DNA of 64,000 nucleotides, from NCBI GenBank assembly GCA_037013685.1, contig CM072906.1:7438001-7502000 (forward strand), read 5' to 3'. Numbering within the stretch: position 1 is the stretch's first letter; every line of letters begins with the position of its first letter. This DNA comes from Acridotheres tristis (taxonomy: Eukaryota; Chordata; Aves; Passeriformes; Sturnidae). Under the pieces are notes generated by a model. It made no database searches. It was given only the letters and a program-made list of their open reading frames with translations, and was not told the origin of the DNA. The position numbers and the translations under genes are program-made. This document shows positions 23,482 to 35,551 of this stretch, piece by piece.

Positions 23482-26400
23482 GTAAGAGATTGGAGTGGGA
23501 GCGGGCGGCCACATTCCCTGACAGCCCGGGTCCTGATCTTCCTGCTCTTAGCGGGCAGGACCTTCTGATCTCTAGAGCTGCCCCAAAAGTTTTGCTGCTC
23601 ACAGGTGATGAAAATAACAGGTTTGACACTCACTCACTGCAGGACTGGGATCAATATCCCGCCTCTTTGCTTCAAAATACACCTGGAAGTTCGGTTTCTT
23701 GAGGATGTTTGCCTTGGGAGGGTCAGTGGCTTCTCGGGGTGGAGGAGCTGCAGTGATGTAAGGCTGTGTTTGGGATGGTTGTGGCTTATCTGTGTAGGTA
23801 TTTATACAGCCCCTTTATTGCTGTGTCCAGGCATCTGCCAGGTAATTAAATAGAGGAGCAGCCACTCTCTCCTAATTCCTACTGTGAAAGGAGAGGAGGG
23901 AAGCAGAAGGATTCACGTGTCACATTTTAGCGTTTTACAGTTCAGTCTCATCCAAGTTCAGCATCCAAGACATGAATTAGTTTCCTTCTAATTCATGGAA
24001 ATTGAATTAAAATGGGGAAAACTCTATGGAATAGAAGTTACAGGCACCCCTCCAGTGAGCTGGTGCAGCAGCTTCCTCCAGCTGGAGTGCACCAAACCCC
24101 GGGCTTTGCATTATGAACGACCAGAGTTTGTTCATCTCAGTCTCCTCTGTGTCTCAGTTGTCCTTCCCTGGGAATAAGACACTGATGGAGCCCCCCGGGA
24201 GTCCAGGGCAGCTCCAGGGACTGGCCAGGAGCAGGGGCTGTGGGGAAGCAGGGCAGATGTGGCACAGGGACCTCAGCTGAACTCCGAGAAGCCGCAGCTT
24301 TCCTGGATTCTTATCGTCCCCGGCATCTCCCGTGCACGAGCAATCAAGTCACCCTAAAACGACTTAAAAAAAGAAAACCCTTTCACCCTGTTCTGGCACC
24401 TTGCGTCTGAGACCTCCCATAGGTTGAGCAAATATTAATTAGTCATCAGGCAGAGGTGGAAAAGCGTGGCTGTGTGTCATCGCAGCGCGGCGCGTGGAAA
24501 TTCCGGGGGATGTCGCGCAAGCGGGAGCAGACCTGCAGCACAGCAGGGACAGGCACAGGTTGTTTCCAGCATCCCCGACCCTGTTTCTGACCCTCCCAGC
24601 CACCCAGCCTGGCTCACAGACCCACCCTGGCTCCGGAAAATGCTGTAGTGTCTTTTCCATGCCTTCCTTCGGGTCTTTCTTAGGATGGTGGAGCAGCAGC
24701 ACAGTAAGCAGGTCACATTTTTAAGCTTCAGTTTAATTACACTCTTGGCTGTCAGGCAATAACTCTGGTTTTGTACCACAAACACTTCCTGCAGCTGGGG
24801 AAACTGGTGAGGGGTTTCTGCTCTGCTGAGATCCGGGGGGAAGCAGAGGATCAGAAGTGCTCTGAGGGATCGTTCCTGTGCTTGCAGAAGGGAAGTGGCT
24901 TTGCCAACTGACAAACCAGCCAGCATTTCCTCCACTCTTTTTTCCCAGTCCTGGTCCTGAGCAGGTTTGCTCAGCTCTCCATCAGGGCAGTTCATCCCAG
25001 GGCAGTTTTGCCTTGCTTTGGGATTCTTTCCCAGCTTTGCTTTCCTCACCCCATCTCAAGCCAAATCTTTTATTCCATTTGCACAAACATCTTTATTCCT
25101 ATGAGTGCTTTCGAGCTGGGCACAAATGGAGACCAAGGAGTCCCATCCTAGGCTGGCTGAAGTGCGAAATTTGGATTAAAATCCATCCTGGCATTGTGGC
25201 CTATTTTAGTGCTCTCAGAAGGGACCAGCAAGTAAAAAAACTCCTTTCAAAGGAGTGGGGTCCTCCCTGTGAGGAGCAGGACAATGGACAGGAGATTTAG
25301 GGACTGATACCGAAAGGCTTTTTTTAGTTGTACAGCCAAGATCAAAAGGGGATAGAGGAGGTTATAAATCTGCACCAGGGTTTTCCCAGCAAGGCTTGGT
25401 TGGAGTTTTCTCTTCAGCCTCGTTATTCCTGGGATGTTCCACAGTGCTGCTGGCAGGGAAGGGGGGGAACTTCTCCCACCACCCTCTCCGGGCAGGAGAA
25501 TTTCTGGAAGCCATTTCTGGAAGCAGGGTTGTGCTGTGAGAACGGGAAGCTGATCATCAATTTCTAGGAATGGAGACTGTAGGAAAAGCTTTTCTCATTA
25601 AAACACCCATTCTGGAGGCCAGTGCAGAGGCTCATACCAGGCCATGAAGTATTAAATGTTTAAGAAAATGATTTGTGCCCAGCCCTGTCCAGCAATTATC
25701 ATAAATAATGTGGTTGTTGTGGAGCAGATGAGTGTCCTTGTCACATCCAGTGCTCCATCAGCTCCCTGTGGAAAGCTCAGCAGGGACATTAAGGACTGGC
25801 TGTGTCACATTATTTAATACCCTTTCAGAGCTGTTTGAGAGGCTGGGCAGGCCTGTGGGCTGGGGTGCACAGCAGAACTTTGCATTACAGCCAGGCTAAT
25901 AATGGATTTTTCAGCTCTGTGGCTGAACCAAGAAATCCCATGGGGAAGAGGAAAATTGTTTCAGTGAAACTGGAACAGTGATGTTGGGAGGTTTCAGTGA
26001 AGCCAAGTGATCCTGACCAACCTGGCAGATTTTGGGTTGGGTTGCCCAACCCTTCCGATTTGACTCTTTGAGGTCAAGACCTCCTCATGGGGGAAGCAAC
26101 TGACAACTTCTCATTTGGAGAATTGCAGAAAAAAAATCTTATTTTAAAAATGGTGGTTTAGAACCCTCCCTCTTCTGGCTAAAAATATTTGCTGAATTTG
26201 ACCCGAAGCCATGAATTCTTTCTGTCCCTCGAAACTCGTATTTTCCTTGTTTGCTTTTGATGAATTTACTGTTTGTGGAGAAGCCCCCACCCACGCTGCC
26301 CATTCTGTGCAGCTGCAGCTCCGAGCCCTTCCCTGGGTCCCTTCTCTCTTGGCCATCACCAGGATGCAGCTCCTTGTCCTTGGACACTCTGTCCCTTCTT

Positions 26401-29400
26401 CCTGCACCCTCCTGGCCGCTGCCACCCCTGTGTGCCCATCCCTGTGCCCAGGGACACAGCTCCATCCCAGCTCTCCTCTGCCAGCCTCACCCCCCAACAG
26501 CTCTTCCTGCAAGCAGAATATCCAAGCCAGGGAATCGAGCATCTCTCAGCAGCAGCAAATCCATCCTGCAGAGAGCACTTGGCACAGAGGCTTTTGCTCT
26601 CTGGCTTCCTCCAGGGCTGGATTTCACCCCACAGTCCCATAGCTGGGAGCCAAAAAAGATTTGTAGGTGGAATAAAACAGTTTCCTTTTATTTGCATTAA
26701 CCCAAATCCTTTGGCGTGGTGAAGAATTGTAGGTAGGGATGGATGCCTGGAACAAACGTGTCAGGAATTAGGGAGGGAGAAGAGAATCTGAATTTAGAGA
26801 GCAAAAGGAGAGTGGAACACTGAGTAACACCACACTGTGTGTGCCCCTGTGCCTCCTGCAGGACAGTGGATGTGGTGCTGCTGCCTGGCAAACATCCCAG
26901 CAGGGACCTGCCATGGGAAAATTATCCCCAATTCCCCGGGACCTGAGCTGATCTCCTGCTTGTCCTGGCTTGAATTCTCTCCCACCTTCAACTTTACCCC
27001 TTGCACATGTGCAGGACTGATGTTCCAGGGGTGCTTTGCTATGAACTGGAGCAGGGTCCCAGCCACATCCTCTCCCTTTTTGCACATCATTGAGCCCTTG
27101 CTGCTCCTCCTGCAGCCAGAGGATCCTCGTATGGATTCACGAGCAGTTAATTCCCATTCCAGGATCTGTTAATGGTGCTGCCCTGATCTGTCTGTGCTCC
27201 TGCCAGTGTCCCACAGGAGCTGCTGCTCCCCTTGGCTTTGACATGAGGAATGCAACAGTGCAGCTCCTTCCTGCTGCCCTCGTGGGACAGATTAAATTTG
27301 GATGGTTGCTATATTTTCCCTCATCCTTTCCAGAGGTGGCTTGGCTGATGCTGAGGCTCTGCCTGCCCTCACTGCTCCTCTGTGCTGCAGAGCAGGGGTT
27401 CCCTCTGCATTCTCCTGCAAAGTTTTGTTCCCAGATCCCTCTCAACTCCCAGCTTGTTTTTCAGCAAAGCAAACTGGTGGGGTTTGATGTCAAGTGGGAG
27501 GGCTGGAGCCACTGGGGAGCAGAGAAAATCCTCTTGGTGTTCACCTGCCACTGTGGGAGTGCCATCAGCATTCACAACTGCAGCTGCTCTTCCTCCTTGT
27601 GCCCTTGCCTCATTTCCTTTTGTCCTTGCACTTCCCTTCATCTGAACCCCTGGGTGTGTTCTGCTTCTCCCGTGTGGTTCTCACTCCCTGAGCATCCTGA
27701 TTCCTGCTTCCAGAGCCTCCCCATCCCTCAGGATGCTGTGCCTGGCCTTGGTTATCACTGAGTTATAAACTGCAAGTGTCACAAACGCAGCAAAGGCAGG
27801 AGGGCTGGGGTGTTTGCTTGAGCAATGGAGCTGTCACATTTTTAGGGAAGTTTGTGTCAGCCAAGCTGGGCCCAGGGGACGTGGGAGGCTCTCACAGGAC
27901 TGCCACTCGCTCCAGCCTTTGGATGCAGCCAAAACACAACAACAAAATCAGGAATAATCACATGTGCCCTCATGGCAATAAAGTAGAGAGGGGAAATCAC
28001 AGCTATTTTTAGCTGTGAGCAGCCTGGTTTCCTTAAAATGCATGTTCCAGATTTTTATATCTTTCCTGCACCTCTGAGGCCACTTCCCTCCCCAAAAACA
28101 AAAGTCCTGACAGGAAAAGGAATTGGGACCTCTTTGGGACCTCTGCCCTGACACAGCTCCTGCAGAAGCTGGGGGACAGCAGGGATGCCAGGGAGCATCA
28201 GGGATGTCAGGGCTGCTTCCAGGCTGTTGGCTGAGAGCACTGATCTCCAGGCTGAGTCAGAACCCAGATCTTTGGATTTAGAAGGTTTTTATTCTGTTTT
28301 GGCCAGCTCAACCTGTAAAAATACAAATTAATTTTAAGATTTTTAAAAAAATAGCAACTTTTGAAATCCAGCAGAATTTTGCTCCAGAAGATCTTTTGAC
28401 CTCTCCCTGCAAAAAATACACAAAACCAAAATGTTTTGGCAGAAACTGTTTTATTTGGAAGTTGCAAGTTTTTGCTTTCTTAATTATCAAGCTGCTGCTT
28501 GGAATTTTTATGGAATTTGCTGTTGGTCAGGAGAATGAGCACAGACCATAAAACTGAGTCTTTGAGGAGGGTTCTGCCCCAGCCCTGGGCTGCCCCAGGC
28601 AGTGACCACACAGGGTTTGGGGACTCCTCTTACTGGATTTGATCCACAAGATGCCAGGAGTTAGTGACTCCAGCTGTGCCTACAGATGTGTCAGTCCTGT
28701 CTCCATCCCACCGGCTGGCAGGCTTGGAGAAGGGACTGGGTTTAGGGAATTTGTGCAATCCAAAAAGTGGATTAACTCCTAATTCCATGAATGACATCGG
28801 GCCTGGGCATGAGCCACAAATAACCTGGGAGTGCATCAGTGGGGGTGTGTCCCTGTGTGTGTGTCCCTGCTCTTACACCCTTCAGTGCCATGTGGGCACT
28901 GGAGTCACTGGGACCAGAGCTGCTGGACCCACTGGGGACAAGGGACAGAGCACAGCCCCTGCAGGAGCTGTGGGAGCAGCTCTTGGCCATGTTCCCCCTT
29001 TCCCACTGCTCCCACCTTCCATGGGATGTGCCCCTTGTGCTGGCACAGGGCTGGGAGCTCTGTGCAGCCTCCAGGCAGGGAGGAGAGGACGGGATGGGGC
29101 TCCTGGAGCTGCTGCAATAGGCTGGGATGAGGCAAAGGAGGTTGGTGAGGGCTCTGCAGTGAGGGCTGGTGGGTGGAAAGGTGGTTTGGAAATTTTGGGA
29201 AGGAGGTTCCACCTCTTTCATTGCAGAAAGGGATCCAGCAGAGATCTGCCATCTCCCACCCTTATCTGCTATCGGAGTGAGCAGGGCGCTGGGAGGGGCA
29301 GTGGTCAGCATTTGGGACACGGCATCCACGCAGACAGCTGCCTCTGAATCCCAGTCCCTATCTCACCTCTGCCAGGCACCTCCAACTCAGCCCCTGGGGC

Positions 29401-32400
29401 TGCACAGCGAGGCCTGACCCCGGGGAGGTTCGGAATGACAAAAATTCCCAGCCCTGGGCCCCTGATAAGGCTGGGCTGCAGAGCCCCGGGGGAGGGAGGC
29501 TGGTGCTGAGAAGGAGCTCGGGTCTTAAACGGGAGAGAACTGCGGGGTTGTGTCCCAGGGCTCAGAAACACAAAGCACCAGTGTCACTGATTCCGCACCA
29601 GTGTCACTGATTCCACACACCAGTGTCACACCAGTGTCACTGATTCCACACACCAGTGTCACACCAGTATCACTGATTCCACACCAGTATCACACTCTCC
29701 TGCAGGCACAGGGACGTTTTGGGGCAGCTGCTGCTGTTTGGATGTCGGGGGATGCTGGAGTGTGGGGGCAGCGTGCAGGGAGAGGGGGCTGAGCTCATTT
29801 CCTTCCTGTGCTCCGGGGCTCTGTTGGCCTCAGTTTGCCCCAGCCTGGGCTGGCCCCTCGCTCACACCCCCGGTGTCTGAGTTCAGCTTTCAGTCACTTT
29901 TTCTCACCCTGCCGAGCGAGCGAACACAAACACCGAGATCTCACACGCAAAAATCCCTGGGGGCTGCTGCGAGAGGTGTGAAAGGTGCTCGGTCCTGGCA
30001 GGGTTCAACAAGCGCAGGGCTGCGAGCCCCTCGCAGCATCCTCGGCTGCAGTTTCCCGCATTCATCCCCCGGGTTACCCAGCCGGGTGACATTTGTAGGT
30101 GTGACACCTTTCCCACACTGCTGCGCACCCCGTGTCCTGTGGCTGTCCCCTGTCCCCGGGGGCAGCAGTGGCAGGGCAGAGGGGCTGGGCTGAGCCGGGG
30201 GACAGGGGACAGGACGGGGGGCTCACAGCAGGTTCAGCGCATGGATAAGAATATCTCGGACAGGGCTTGAAACCTGCGGGTGTTTGATAGCCCCGGCTCG
30301 CGGCTGGGGACACGGGGACCCGGGGGAGGGGACGCTCCCTTCCCCCCGAGAGGCATCCCCAGGGCTGGCTGTGCCGGGTTTGCTGCTTTTCCTGACCCGT
30401 CAGCTCACCTGAGCCGGGGCTGCGGGTGGCAGTGTGGCAGTGTGACAGTGTCACACTGTGGCAATGTGGCAGACAGTGTGGCAGTGTGACTGACAGAGTG
30501 ACAGTGTAGCAGCGTGGCAGTGTGACAGTGTGGCAGTGTGACAGACAGACAGTGTGGCAGTGTGACAGACAGACAGTGTGGCAGTGTGACAGTGTGGCAG
30601 ACAGTGTGACAGTGTGGCAGTCCCCCCAGCGGAAGGCCGGCAGTGCTGCTGCTGTCCCCGCGCACAATGGGGACAGATGTGGCAGGAAGTGATTTGTGTG
30701 CCCGGGACAGGGACACTCGCAGATGTCCCTTTCCCCAGCTGATAGCGCTACCGCTGATCGCATCTCTGGCCGCCAACTCCTTCCTGGTTTTTCTTTCTAT
30801 TTCTTTTTCTTTTTCTTTTTCTTTCTATTTCTTTTTCTTTTCCCCCTTCCTCTCTAAGGTGCAATTTATGATTCATTTAAAATGTCCTGCCAGGATATTT
30901 CAGCTGGTGTGTGATCTCCATTCCGTGGCTATGCATGGAGCACAGAGGCAGCAAGGGTGCTTATTTTGTTATCGTTAAAAAAAAAAAAAAAAAAAAAAAA
31001 GGCAGCAAGATGGAAAGTACAGCTGTGAGGAGGTGACAAGGACACAATGCTTGGCAGCCGAGCTGCTTTCACCCCTTGTGAATGGAGGTGTCTGTGAATT
31101 TCCCTTCACACTTAAAATAGAAATATAATGAATTGTTCGCTGGTTGTTTGTACCAGAGCACCTGCCTGGCCTGAGTTCTGCAAACTCCCTCTGCTCCTCT
31201 CCCTGCATCCAGCAGCCTGGGCACGGGGCAGAGTGGGGAGGGAGCTGGGGAGCACAAACCATGAGTGAGTTTGGAGTTGAAGCTCTGAAATTGTTCATTG
31301 GAGGCTGATCCTGTTCTGGAGGCAGTGAGAGAACCCAAAGTCCTCGAGCAGCCTCTGCTCTGGCACAGGGACATGATTGACAGGACAGGGCTGTGTGGCC
31401 CCACAAGGTTTTGATGTGTCCATCCCTCTGGGCTGCTTGGGGACAGGCAGGATTCTCCCGTTCTGCTCTCTGAGATCAGTGATGTGGCAATGACAGTTCC
31501 ATTCCAGAGGGTTCCCTCCAGGCTGCTGCTCTTCCTGCCCCAAGCCCATCACCCCAAAAGCTGAATTTCTCATGCTGTGCTTTCCTGTTTGACAGAGCTC
31601 AGGAGCAGCAGGGCTGGGTGAGCTCCTGGGGTCCAGCAGGGGCTGGTGGGCAGATGCCAGGGACGTGCAGGACATGACTCAGTTCCTGCCTTTGGGAGCC
31701 AAACTCCTGAGAGGCCGGGCTGGCAGCGTGTCCTGCTCTGTGCCAGCTGTGCTCAGCACCAGCCTGGGCCACTTGGCTGCTTCCCAGCCCCAGGAATGGC
31801 AGCAGAAATGCAAAAAACCCAACCCCAACCAGCCTACCAACACACAGAGCGAGAATTCCTAACAGAACTCGCTCTTTGGGTGTTTGCTGTGCTGCTCTCC
31901 CAGGACAACTCTGGGATGCCCGCTGTGGGAAGGCCACCAGGAGCAGGGGACACCTTGTCCAGCCCCAGCAGAGCCCTGGCTGGAGCCTTTGTGGCCCGTG
32001 TGGGTGAGGGCACAGCAGGGACAGCCCCAGCTGCCCACGGGGACACAGTGCAGAAGCTCCTCAGTCACTTGTCCTCCTGCAGTGGCACTGGTGGCCAGTG
32101 CACAGCTCCATCACCAGCACAGGAACCTGACTCACCCCACAGTGACATCGGGGCTCCCAGGAGTCCTTTGGGATAATTAAAGCCTTCATGGTGATTGCAC
32201 CAGTAAAGAGATGTTGCCTGGTGGTATAAAAGGAACTAATGCATTGCCAGGTTATTTAATTCCAATAAATCATTTAAAAATATTCGGCTGTTATTTACAT
32301 TAAAGCAGCATTTGATGCCTCCGGGTGGAAGCATAGAGGTGATTCAATATTTGTTATACATTAGTTGAGCAGACTTAAGTGAGTAAATTTACTTTTAATA

Positions 32401-35400
32401 GTTTTGTTGGTTTTTTTTCCTCCTAATAATATTAAGCCTAAAAGAGAATGAAGGAGGGGTTTGTTGCATAAGTCTGAGCTGTGAAAATCTGTTGGTTCCT
32501 CATTGTCTGACCCTATTTTATAGAGCTTAAGGGAGAGCTTGTGAGACTCCTCAGACCTGGATCTGGTGACATTCATCAACTTCTTTTTTTAAGCAAGTGC
32601 TTAACTTGTGTTTACCTTAAGGGCAATACAGGCAGAGTTCCACCAAATAAGTGTATTAAGGTAATAACAAGATAATTAATGAACAATTCTAGGACATCAG
32701 GCTATTCTCAGTTTCACCTTGGGCTGGCCACAGCAATGGCCATCAGCTGCATGGAGAGATGGTGGGAGGGCTTTGCAATGCAAATTCTGGGGAAGTGAAG
32801 AGCTAATCTGAGCAGGGCAGTTGTTCCCTGTGAAGAACCATCTCCACCTCTTCCTGGGCCTCCAGCCCTCCCCATTGCTCAGCTCTGGCTCCTGCAGCCT
32901 GGGAGCCCAGAAGGTTTTTACATCTTCTCTCAGCAGATACAGAAATGCACGTGCCACAGTCCTGGCTGCAGCTCTGCTGGGAGCGCTGGGGAGAGCGAGC
33001 AGCTCTAAAATAAACACCAGTACAGCCACTGGAACATTAAGTGGCTTCTTGACTGGTCTTGTAAACCTTCAAGCCAAGCCTTATCTTAGCAGAAGAGTTC
33101 AGGAGAAGAGCAGATGGAAGAAGCCTCATTTGAGGCCAAATGTTTTCAGCAAGAGGCAGCATTGGATGTCACCAGCCTGGGACCTCAGCATGGCCATGGC
33201 AGCTCCTCCTGCTCCTGAGCACACAAACCCCTCCATCCCTTCAGTTTCTGTTTCTAGACAACGGGGCCTTTGGCATTTTCCAGTCTCACCATGGTAGTTT
33301 TTGGGATGGAGCACCTGGAGAGGTGCAAGTGGGGCAAGCACGAGCCACAGAGCTGCAGTTTCCCCTTTCCACTGCAGAGCTGAGACAGAGCAGCAGCTCC
33401 TGGTGCCTCTGCAGCACTGACTGAGCTTGGCCAGGGCTGTAGCTCAAGACTCAAACTTTGCCAAGTGATTGGATTTCTGTCAACTTGCTCAAATCTCAAT
33501 GATTTCAGGTCCCACAAGCCCAGACCAACTCTAGCTTCTGAAAACTTAATGAGGGGTCTCAAAGCAACAGGCTTGGCCTCACTGATGCCCTATTTGAGAA
33601 CTTTTCATCTTCTAAGTATTGAAACTTATTAATAATGAGAGAAAAATGCAGGAGAAGCCCCTCAGTGGCTGGATCTACCCTTCAGACACCAACCCAGGGA
33701 CTGTGTCTACAATTCAGCAGCGCCTTAAGGTGGCTGCTGCTCCTGCATCCTCCCAGCCAGCCCAGCTCATGCCTGAAGAAGGAGCTGAGGGCTCCCCCAG
33801 CCCCTCTTTGACCCCCAGCTGGTGCTGGCAGACCCCCAGTGTCCCCCCTGTCCTTGCAGGAGGAGCAGGAGGCTCAGCTCACACGGAGGCAGTGCTGTGA
33901 TTCACAGGCACAGCTGCAGTTCTGTGGGAATAAAACCCTCCCCTGCCTCACGGCCGGAAGAAAATCAGAACAAACGTTCTTAGGAAAGGAGGAGCAGGGC
34001 AGCCAAGCCAGAGTAAACAAGCACTGAGAGAAGGGTGTGGGAAGGAGGGGACGTGTGGCAGCCAGCAGACTCTGACTGGCTGTGGGGAGGACAGGAATGG
34101 GTTTCTCATGTTGTCTCCTGGCACTCGCTGGTTCTTCCTATCTCCAGACTGGGATCCGACTGGTGGTTTGATTTTGGCATCTGCTCTGTTGCTCCCAAAC
34201 CAGACTTCTGACTTTTGCTGCGTCTGGTTCCAGCTCTGCTTGTGTCTCTGAGCATCTGAGGGCTGGAGGGGCCATGAAGGGGCTCAGTGGGATGAGGAAG
34301 GTGTGGGGCAGCACCAGGCTCAGCACTGCACCAACTTGTCCCTGGGCCACGGCAGAGCTTCTTTATAACCCATGTGGGATTGCAATGCAGAACTGGGCAC
34401 CAGCATTGCCCCAGCTGGACGGGGTCAGCCCAGGAACTGGCCCAGTAGCTGCCCCAGCGTGCCCAGCAGTGGCTGCTCAGAGCCTGAGAACATCAGTCCC
34501 AGGGAGCCTCGCTGTCCGTGCCCTTCTGGCAGTTGGTGGTTTAGGATCACACAATGATAAAACCTTTTTTAAGACTCCAAGTCCTTTCCCTCCCCTCGCA
34601 GCGGGTTTGTGGGCTGGGGCAGTGCCTGGCGCCTCTCAGGAATAGTAAATGAGTCACCTCCCAGGTGACGGTGTGGGTGGAGAGCACAGGTGAGGGCTTT
34701 GGCCCCTCGGGTGATCAGAAAGGTGAGGCCCCCTCGTGCCTGTGGGCGTGGCTTCTGTCTCATTAACCAAAACTGACAACTTCAACTGCAGGGAAGTGCC
34801 CAGTGCTCATTCCTGTAACATTTACTGTGGTTTTTGTCCCGGGGGCTGCAGGTACAACAGCCTGGTGACCGGCAAGAGGGCGAGGGGACTCATTGCAGTG
34901 CTGTGGCTCCTGTCCTTTGGGATTGGACTGACCCCACTGATGGGCTGGCATAAAGCCATGAGTGGCTGCCCCAATGCCACCAATGAGACAGGGGCTGAGC
35001 TGGGGGACAGAGCTCTGGGACAGAGCTGCTTCATCTCGTGCCTCTTTGAGAACGTGGTGACCATGAGCTACATGGTTTACTTCAACTTCTTCGGCTGCGT
35101 GCTGCTCCCCCTCGCCATCATGCTGGGGATCTACATCAAGATATTCATGGTGGCCTGCAAGCAGCTGCACCAGATCGAGCTGATGGGCAACTCCAGGACC
35201 ACCCTGCAGAAGGAGGTGCATGCAGCCAAGTCTCTGGCCATCATTGTGGGGCTTTTTGCTTTCTGCTGGCTGCCCCTGCACATCTTGAACTGCATCACGC
35301 ACTTCCACGAGGACTTCTCCAGATCCAAGCCCGAGTGGGTGATGTACGTGGCCATCATCCTCTCCCACGCCAACTCTGTCATCAACCCCATCATCTACGC

Positions 35401-35551
35401 CTACAGGATCCGGGATTTCCGCTGCACCTTCCACAAGATCCTCTCCAAGATCCTCTGCAAGGCCGACGACTTCCCCAAGTGTCCCTCTGACAACAACCAG
35501 CACCTGACTGTCATCAACATCAGCTCCCCCGTGGCCTCGGTGACCGTATGA
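23153..35551 (+). CDS. ADORA2B: ADORA2B, adenosine A2B receptor (complete, 2 coding exons)
   Basis: Low-affinity adenosine receptor, a plasma-membrane class A GPCR that couples to Gs and Gq. Exons 23153-23481 and 34852-35551 join within Arg110 to give 342 residues, close to the avian family length. Seven membrane segments are visible. Landmarks are G-N-V-L-V in TM1, Asp51 in TM2, D-R-Y at 100-102 ending TM3, Phe175-Glu176 in the second extracellular loop, C-W-L-P at 248-251 and Asn256 in TM6, His282 and N-P-I-I-Y at 288-292 in TM7. Cys312 is a likely palmitoylation site. The loop has two N-glycosylation sequons, N-A-T at 151 and N-E-T at 154. The intron after D-R-Y-L-A is the shared position in adenosine receptor genes. 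The start at 23153 has a strong GCCATGG context; an in-frame ATG at 23117 would add 12 residues in a weak context. Confidence 0.98.
29576..29694 (+). repeat. minisatellite with 11-bp CACCAGTGTCA core
   Basis: Seven copies of CACCAGTGTCA or CACCAGTATCA, four of them followed by a CTGATTCCA-type spacer, give a composite 20-22 plus 11 bp pattern. It lies within the ADORA2B intron. The mixed long and short units suggest stepwise duplication with loss of the spacer. Confidence 0.88.
30097..30109. promoter_or_regulatory. 13-bp interrupted palindrome with T-box half-site
   Basis: AGGTGT-G-ACACCT is a perfect inverted repeat around one base and includes AGGTGTGA, the T-box half-site. It sits in the GC-rich patch of the ADORA2B intron. 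A single short motif is weak evidence for function. Confidence 0.2.
30426..30620 (+). repeat. minisatellite of GTGTGGCA / GTGTGACA octamers
   Basis: About 195 bp built from the octamers GTGTGGCA and GTGTGACA, interrupted by ACAGACAG spacers. It is in the ADORA2B intron. On the opposite strand it reads as a long histidine/threonine/cysteine-rich open frame, which is an artefact of the repeat. Confidence 0.92.
30785..30850 (+). repeat. polypyrimidine tract (CTTTTT)n
   Basis: Nearly pure C/T run dominated by TTTCTTTTTC and TTTCTATTTC units, ending in CCCCCTTCC. Mirror-symmetric polypyrimidine DNA like this can form triplex structure. It lies in the ADORA2B intron about 130 bp before a long A-run. 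Confidence 0.85.
30977..31000 (+). repeat. A24 homopolymer run
   Basis: Uninterrupted run of about 24 adenines preceded by GTTATCGTT. It could be the tail of a retroposed RNA, but no recognisable element or target-site duplication is visible beside it. Confidence 0.8.
34852..35551 (+). CDS. ADORA2B: ADORA2B coding exon 2 (TM4-TM7 and tail)
   Basis: Coding part is 700 nt: one base completing Arg110, then residues 111-342 and TGA at 35549-35551. It encodes TM4 to TM7, the glycosylated second extracellular loop, the [11 protein letters not shown] third-loop end and the cytoplasmic tail ending A-S-V-T-V, a possible PDZ-type terminus. Confidence 0.98.

Larger units (their letters stand above)
23482..34851 (+). 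other. ADORA2B: ADORA2B intron 1 (11.4 kb)
   Basis: Bounded by AG/GTAAGA and a ggggctgcag acceptor. Inside I see two minisatellites (29.6 and 30.4-30.6 kb), a CTTTT-type polypyrimidine tract near 30.8 kb, a 24-base A-run near 30.98 kb and a G+C-rich patch at about 29.4-30.4 kb. Several open frames of 100-230 codons occur, but they overlap each other in all frames of GC-rich or repeat DNA and resemble no protein I know. Confidence 0.85.

Noticed and set aside
22493..23629. Minus-strand open frame of 378 codons over the ADORA2B island
   Set aside because: It is antisense to ADORA2B exon 1 and to the 20-bp GC repeat; its P/R/A/G-rich sequence is what a stop-poor CpG island gives by chance.
27090..27761. 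Plus-strand open frame of 223 codons in the ADORA2B intron
   Set aside because: Overlaps other open frames in all phases, with Ser/Cys/Pro-rich chance composition and no recognisable domain.
28664..29347. Plus- and minus-strand open frames near 185-227 codons
   Set aside because: GC-rich intronic DNA with few stops; several overlapping frames, none with a known motif.
30074..30763. Minus-strand open frame of 229 codons rich in His, Thr, Cys
   Set aside because: Most of it is translation of the GTGTGRCA minisatellite, which lacks stops in this frame.
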